Of a stretch of 15,485 nt of DNA, positions 13,990-15,485 are shown one piece after another (within the stretch, counting starts at the first letter, position 1; the number at the start of each line of letters is the position of its first letter). The stretch covers positions 1 through 15,485 of the forward strand of contig CAMGAZ010000007.1 of NCBI GenBank assembly GCA_946008205.1, written 5' to 3'. The notes beneath the pieces were generated by a model, which was not told where the DNA came from, did not search any database, and saw nothing but the letters and a program-made list of their open reading frames with translations. Made by a program: the position numbers and the translations under genes. This DNA comes from an uncultured Clostridium sp. Lineage in GTDB: Bacteria; Bacillota; Clostridia; TANB77; CAG-508.

Positions 13990-14991
13990 TTAATACACAT
14001 AATTTTGTGGATTTTGAGCTACTCCATTTACTCTTACTTCAAGGTGCAAATGATTTCCTGTTGATAATCCCGTAGAACCAACTCTTGCAATTAGCTGACC
14101 CTGTGATACATATTCTCCTTCTGAAACACACAATGAACTGCAATGTCCATAAAGAGTTTGAACTCCGTTACCATGTGATATTATTATATAATTTCCATAG
14201 CCTCCACCATATCCATACTGCGATACCGTTACCGTTCCTGATGCTGCAGCATATATAGGGGCACCTTTTGATGCAGCTATATCAATTCCCTTATGGTTAT
14301 CTCTGCTACGGTTTCCAAATCTTGAAGTTATAGTTCCCGAAGTAGGCCTTATTAAGCTAATTCCTATATCTACTTTTGCTCCATTATTAACTGATGTTGG
14401 AGGTATGCCAGAACTTCCGGTAGAAGCATATTTCTTTACAACCACCTTTTTCTTATATAAAGAAGATACACATGTTTCTACATCTGTAAACTCTGCCTCG
14501 CTAGTATTTTATTTTTCTAGTATTTATATTTTAGATTTGTTTGTAATTTTCATTTCTTTTTAATTATTTTCAACTTGATCGGCATTTTCAAAATTTGAAA
14601 GTTTATATTTCTCCTGTCCATCTTATAACAATGCATAATATCTATAATAAGCTGTACCTTGTCCAACTATTTTATCATATATTTCATCATCATTTGTCTG
14701 TACATTTTTCTTTAATAAGCATAATTCATATTCAGGCATAGAATTTATTTGGATAAAAGCTAAATTCTGTCCATCACCTTTTTGTATAGCCTCGTTTATC
14801 TTTGCTTGTAACCCACTTTTATTCTGTGTGTAGCCAATAAACTCACCATCCAAAGTTACACTGTAAGTTGGCTTAAAAAAATATGATACTAGACATGTAA
14901 CCATTACACCTGCTATTGCAATTAACAAAACAAACTTTATAGAACGTTTAAAATGCGTCATACATTTTTTTACTATATTTATAACAAACAA
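13990..14991 (-). pseudogene. M23 (LytM-type) peptidoglycan endopeptidase, four in-frame stops
   Basis: The N-terminal part (14623-14991) has a cytosolic basic start, one membrane anchor (residues about 19-39) and a pedestal containing SVTLDGEFIGYTQNKSGLQ. The C-terminal part (13990-14445) is a complete LytM domain: SRFGNRSRDNHKGIDIAA holds the H-x3-D zinc ligands, and GNHLHLEVRVNG the HLH. Both parts are in the same reading frame. The 177 bp between still translate sensibly (DGQEKYKLSNFENADQVENN, then NTSEAEFTDVETCVSSLYKK) but contain TAA at 14623-14625, 14560-14562, 14524-14526 and 14509-14511. The start is also odd: TTG at 14991 overlaps the GGGAG tract, while an ATA at 14982-14980 would have good spacing. 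Intact relatives would cut peptide cross-bridges outside the membrane. Confidence 0.82.
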
Positions 14992-15074
14992 CTCCCATCT
15001 TTTTTTACTACGATAATTCTATATTATTTTTTTATTTTTTACAAGTCTTTTTTATATTTTCACAAGTATATTTT

Positions 15075-15485
15075 TTAGTCTTGTATTCTTAGAATTTGTT
15101 TAACTTCAGCCATATCCAATTCAACTACTTCTGCAATTTCTTCCATTGGCATATTTAATTTATGTAATTTTCTTACAACTTTAATTTTATTTTCTCTCTC
15201 GCCCTTTGCAATGCCCTCTGTCATTCCTTTTTCTCTTCCATATTTTTCTGCATCTGCTTTTGCTTGGTTAATATCCATTCTTAGCAACTCTTCTTTTAAG
15301 GCTATTCTTCTTAGTGTTTCATCTTTACTTAGTTGGTTTAATTCTTCTTTTGCCTCTTTTATATCTTCATTTTTCTCCATGATTTTGGTTACCTCCTCTT
15401 TATTAGGATTATCCAAAAACATCATCCACTGTAATACTGCATCTTGTGGACTTTTTGCATATTCTTTTATTGCTTTTGGTACTTC
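15075..15485 (-). CDS. PD-(D/E)XK (Rpn-like) nuclease/transposase family protein, C-terminal part
   Basis: The frame is open to the window edge, so the gene enters from beyond 15485; 136 codons plus stop are visible. The segment reads EVPKAIKEYAKSPQDAVLQW, then MMFLDNPNKEEVTKIMEKNE, a helical stretch (SKDETLRRIALKEELLRMDI), then a Lys/Glu/Gly-rich piece EKYGREKGMTEGIAKGE and a tail that looks like a small helix-turn-helix (LHKLNMPMEEIAEVVELDMAEVKQIL). This C-terminal layout is typical of the abundant Rpn/PDDEXK_2 family (recombination-promoting nuclease, also annotated as putative transposase). The catalytic N-terminal domain is outside the window, so activity cannot be judged. The visible ATG at 15425 is internal and not a start. 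Confidence 0.75.
   Translation of the reverse strand, partial: EVPKAIKEYAKSPQDAVLQWMMFLDNPNKEEVTKIMEKNEDIKEAKEELNQLSKDETLRRIALKEELLRMDINQAKADAEKYGREKGMTEGIAKGERENKIKVVRKLHKLNMPMEEIAEVVELDMAEVKQILRIQD

Noticed and set aside
11591..14625. TAA read as a sense codon, which would keep mreB and the M23 gene whole
   Set aside because: TAA ends many intact genes in the window (substrate-binding protein, PBP2, minC, small proteins), and the interrupted positions would need different amino acids (Glu, Leu-like, Tyr-like), so mutation or error is simpler.
1..15485. CRISPR arrays, tRNA/rRNA genes, complete insertion sequences
   Set aside because: No direct-repeat/spacer pattern, no tRNA-like cloverleaf or rRNA sequence and no paired terminal repeats were seen; the only mobile-element hint is the partial Rpn-like gene at the right edge.

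Overview
This is an AT-rich stretch from a low-GC Gram-positive bacterium, most likely a member of the Clostridia, perhaps gut-associated and uncultured. The evidence is strong AGGAGG-type ribosome-binding sites, sigma-A-like promoters with 17-bp spacers, and the gene order DUF4321-radC-mreB-mreC-mreD-mrdA(PBP2)-minC, which is a familiar clostridial arrangement.

Layout. (1) 1-361, minus strand: the 5' end of a probable MgtE-type magnesium transporter. It is preceded by its own promoter and a 29-codon leader ORF that overlaps a hairpin. (2) 427-3050, minus: a three-gene ABC importer (ATPase, permease, substrate-binding protein) of the nitrate/sulfonate/taurine/THI5-like class. (3) 3051-3767: a gene-poor, AT-rich intergenic region with several inverted repeats and an orphan Shine-Dalgarno sequence. 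(4) 3768-5811, plus: a metallophosphoesterase and a eukaryotic-type UDP-sugar pyrophosphorylase from a near-consensus promoter, closed by a strong terminator. (5) 5902-6750, plus: three tightly packed small proteins of unknown function. (6) 6794-12979, minus: the cell-shape and septum-placement operon DUF4321-radC-mreB-mreC-mreD-mrdA-minC, from a near-consensus promoter divergent from mecA. (7) 13294-13923, plus: the ClpC adaptor mecA, then a bidirectional terminator. (8) 13990-14991, minus: a broken M23 (LytM-type) peptidase gene. (9) 15075-15485, minus: the 3' part of a PD-(D/E)XK (Rpn-like) nuclease/transposase gene that runs off the window.

Two things stand out. First, the leader ORF ahead of the mgtE-like gene begins M-S-D-D-P. 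This resembles the acidic/proline start of the enterobacterial MgtL leader peptide, and the ORF overlaps a hairpin whose 3' arm could also pair with the mgtE ribosome-binding site. It could be a leader-peptide magnesium sensor in a Firmicute, where an M-box riboswitch would be expected. Second, all three damaged genes in the window act on cell-wall growth: mreB has an in-frame TAA inside the EEP motif, mreD has a one-base frameshift, and the M23 peptidase has four in-frame TAA codons. mreC, PBP2, minC and the unrelated genes are open. Either the rod-elongation machinery is decaying in this lineage, or the assembly carries errors; reads would decide.
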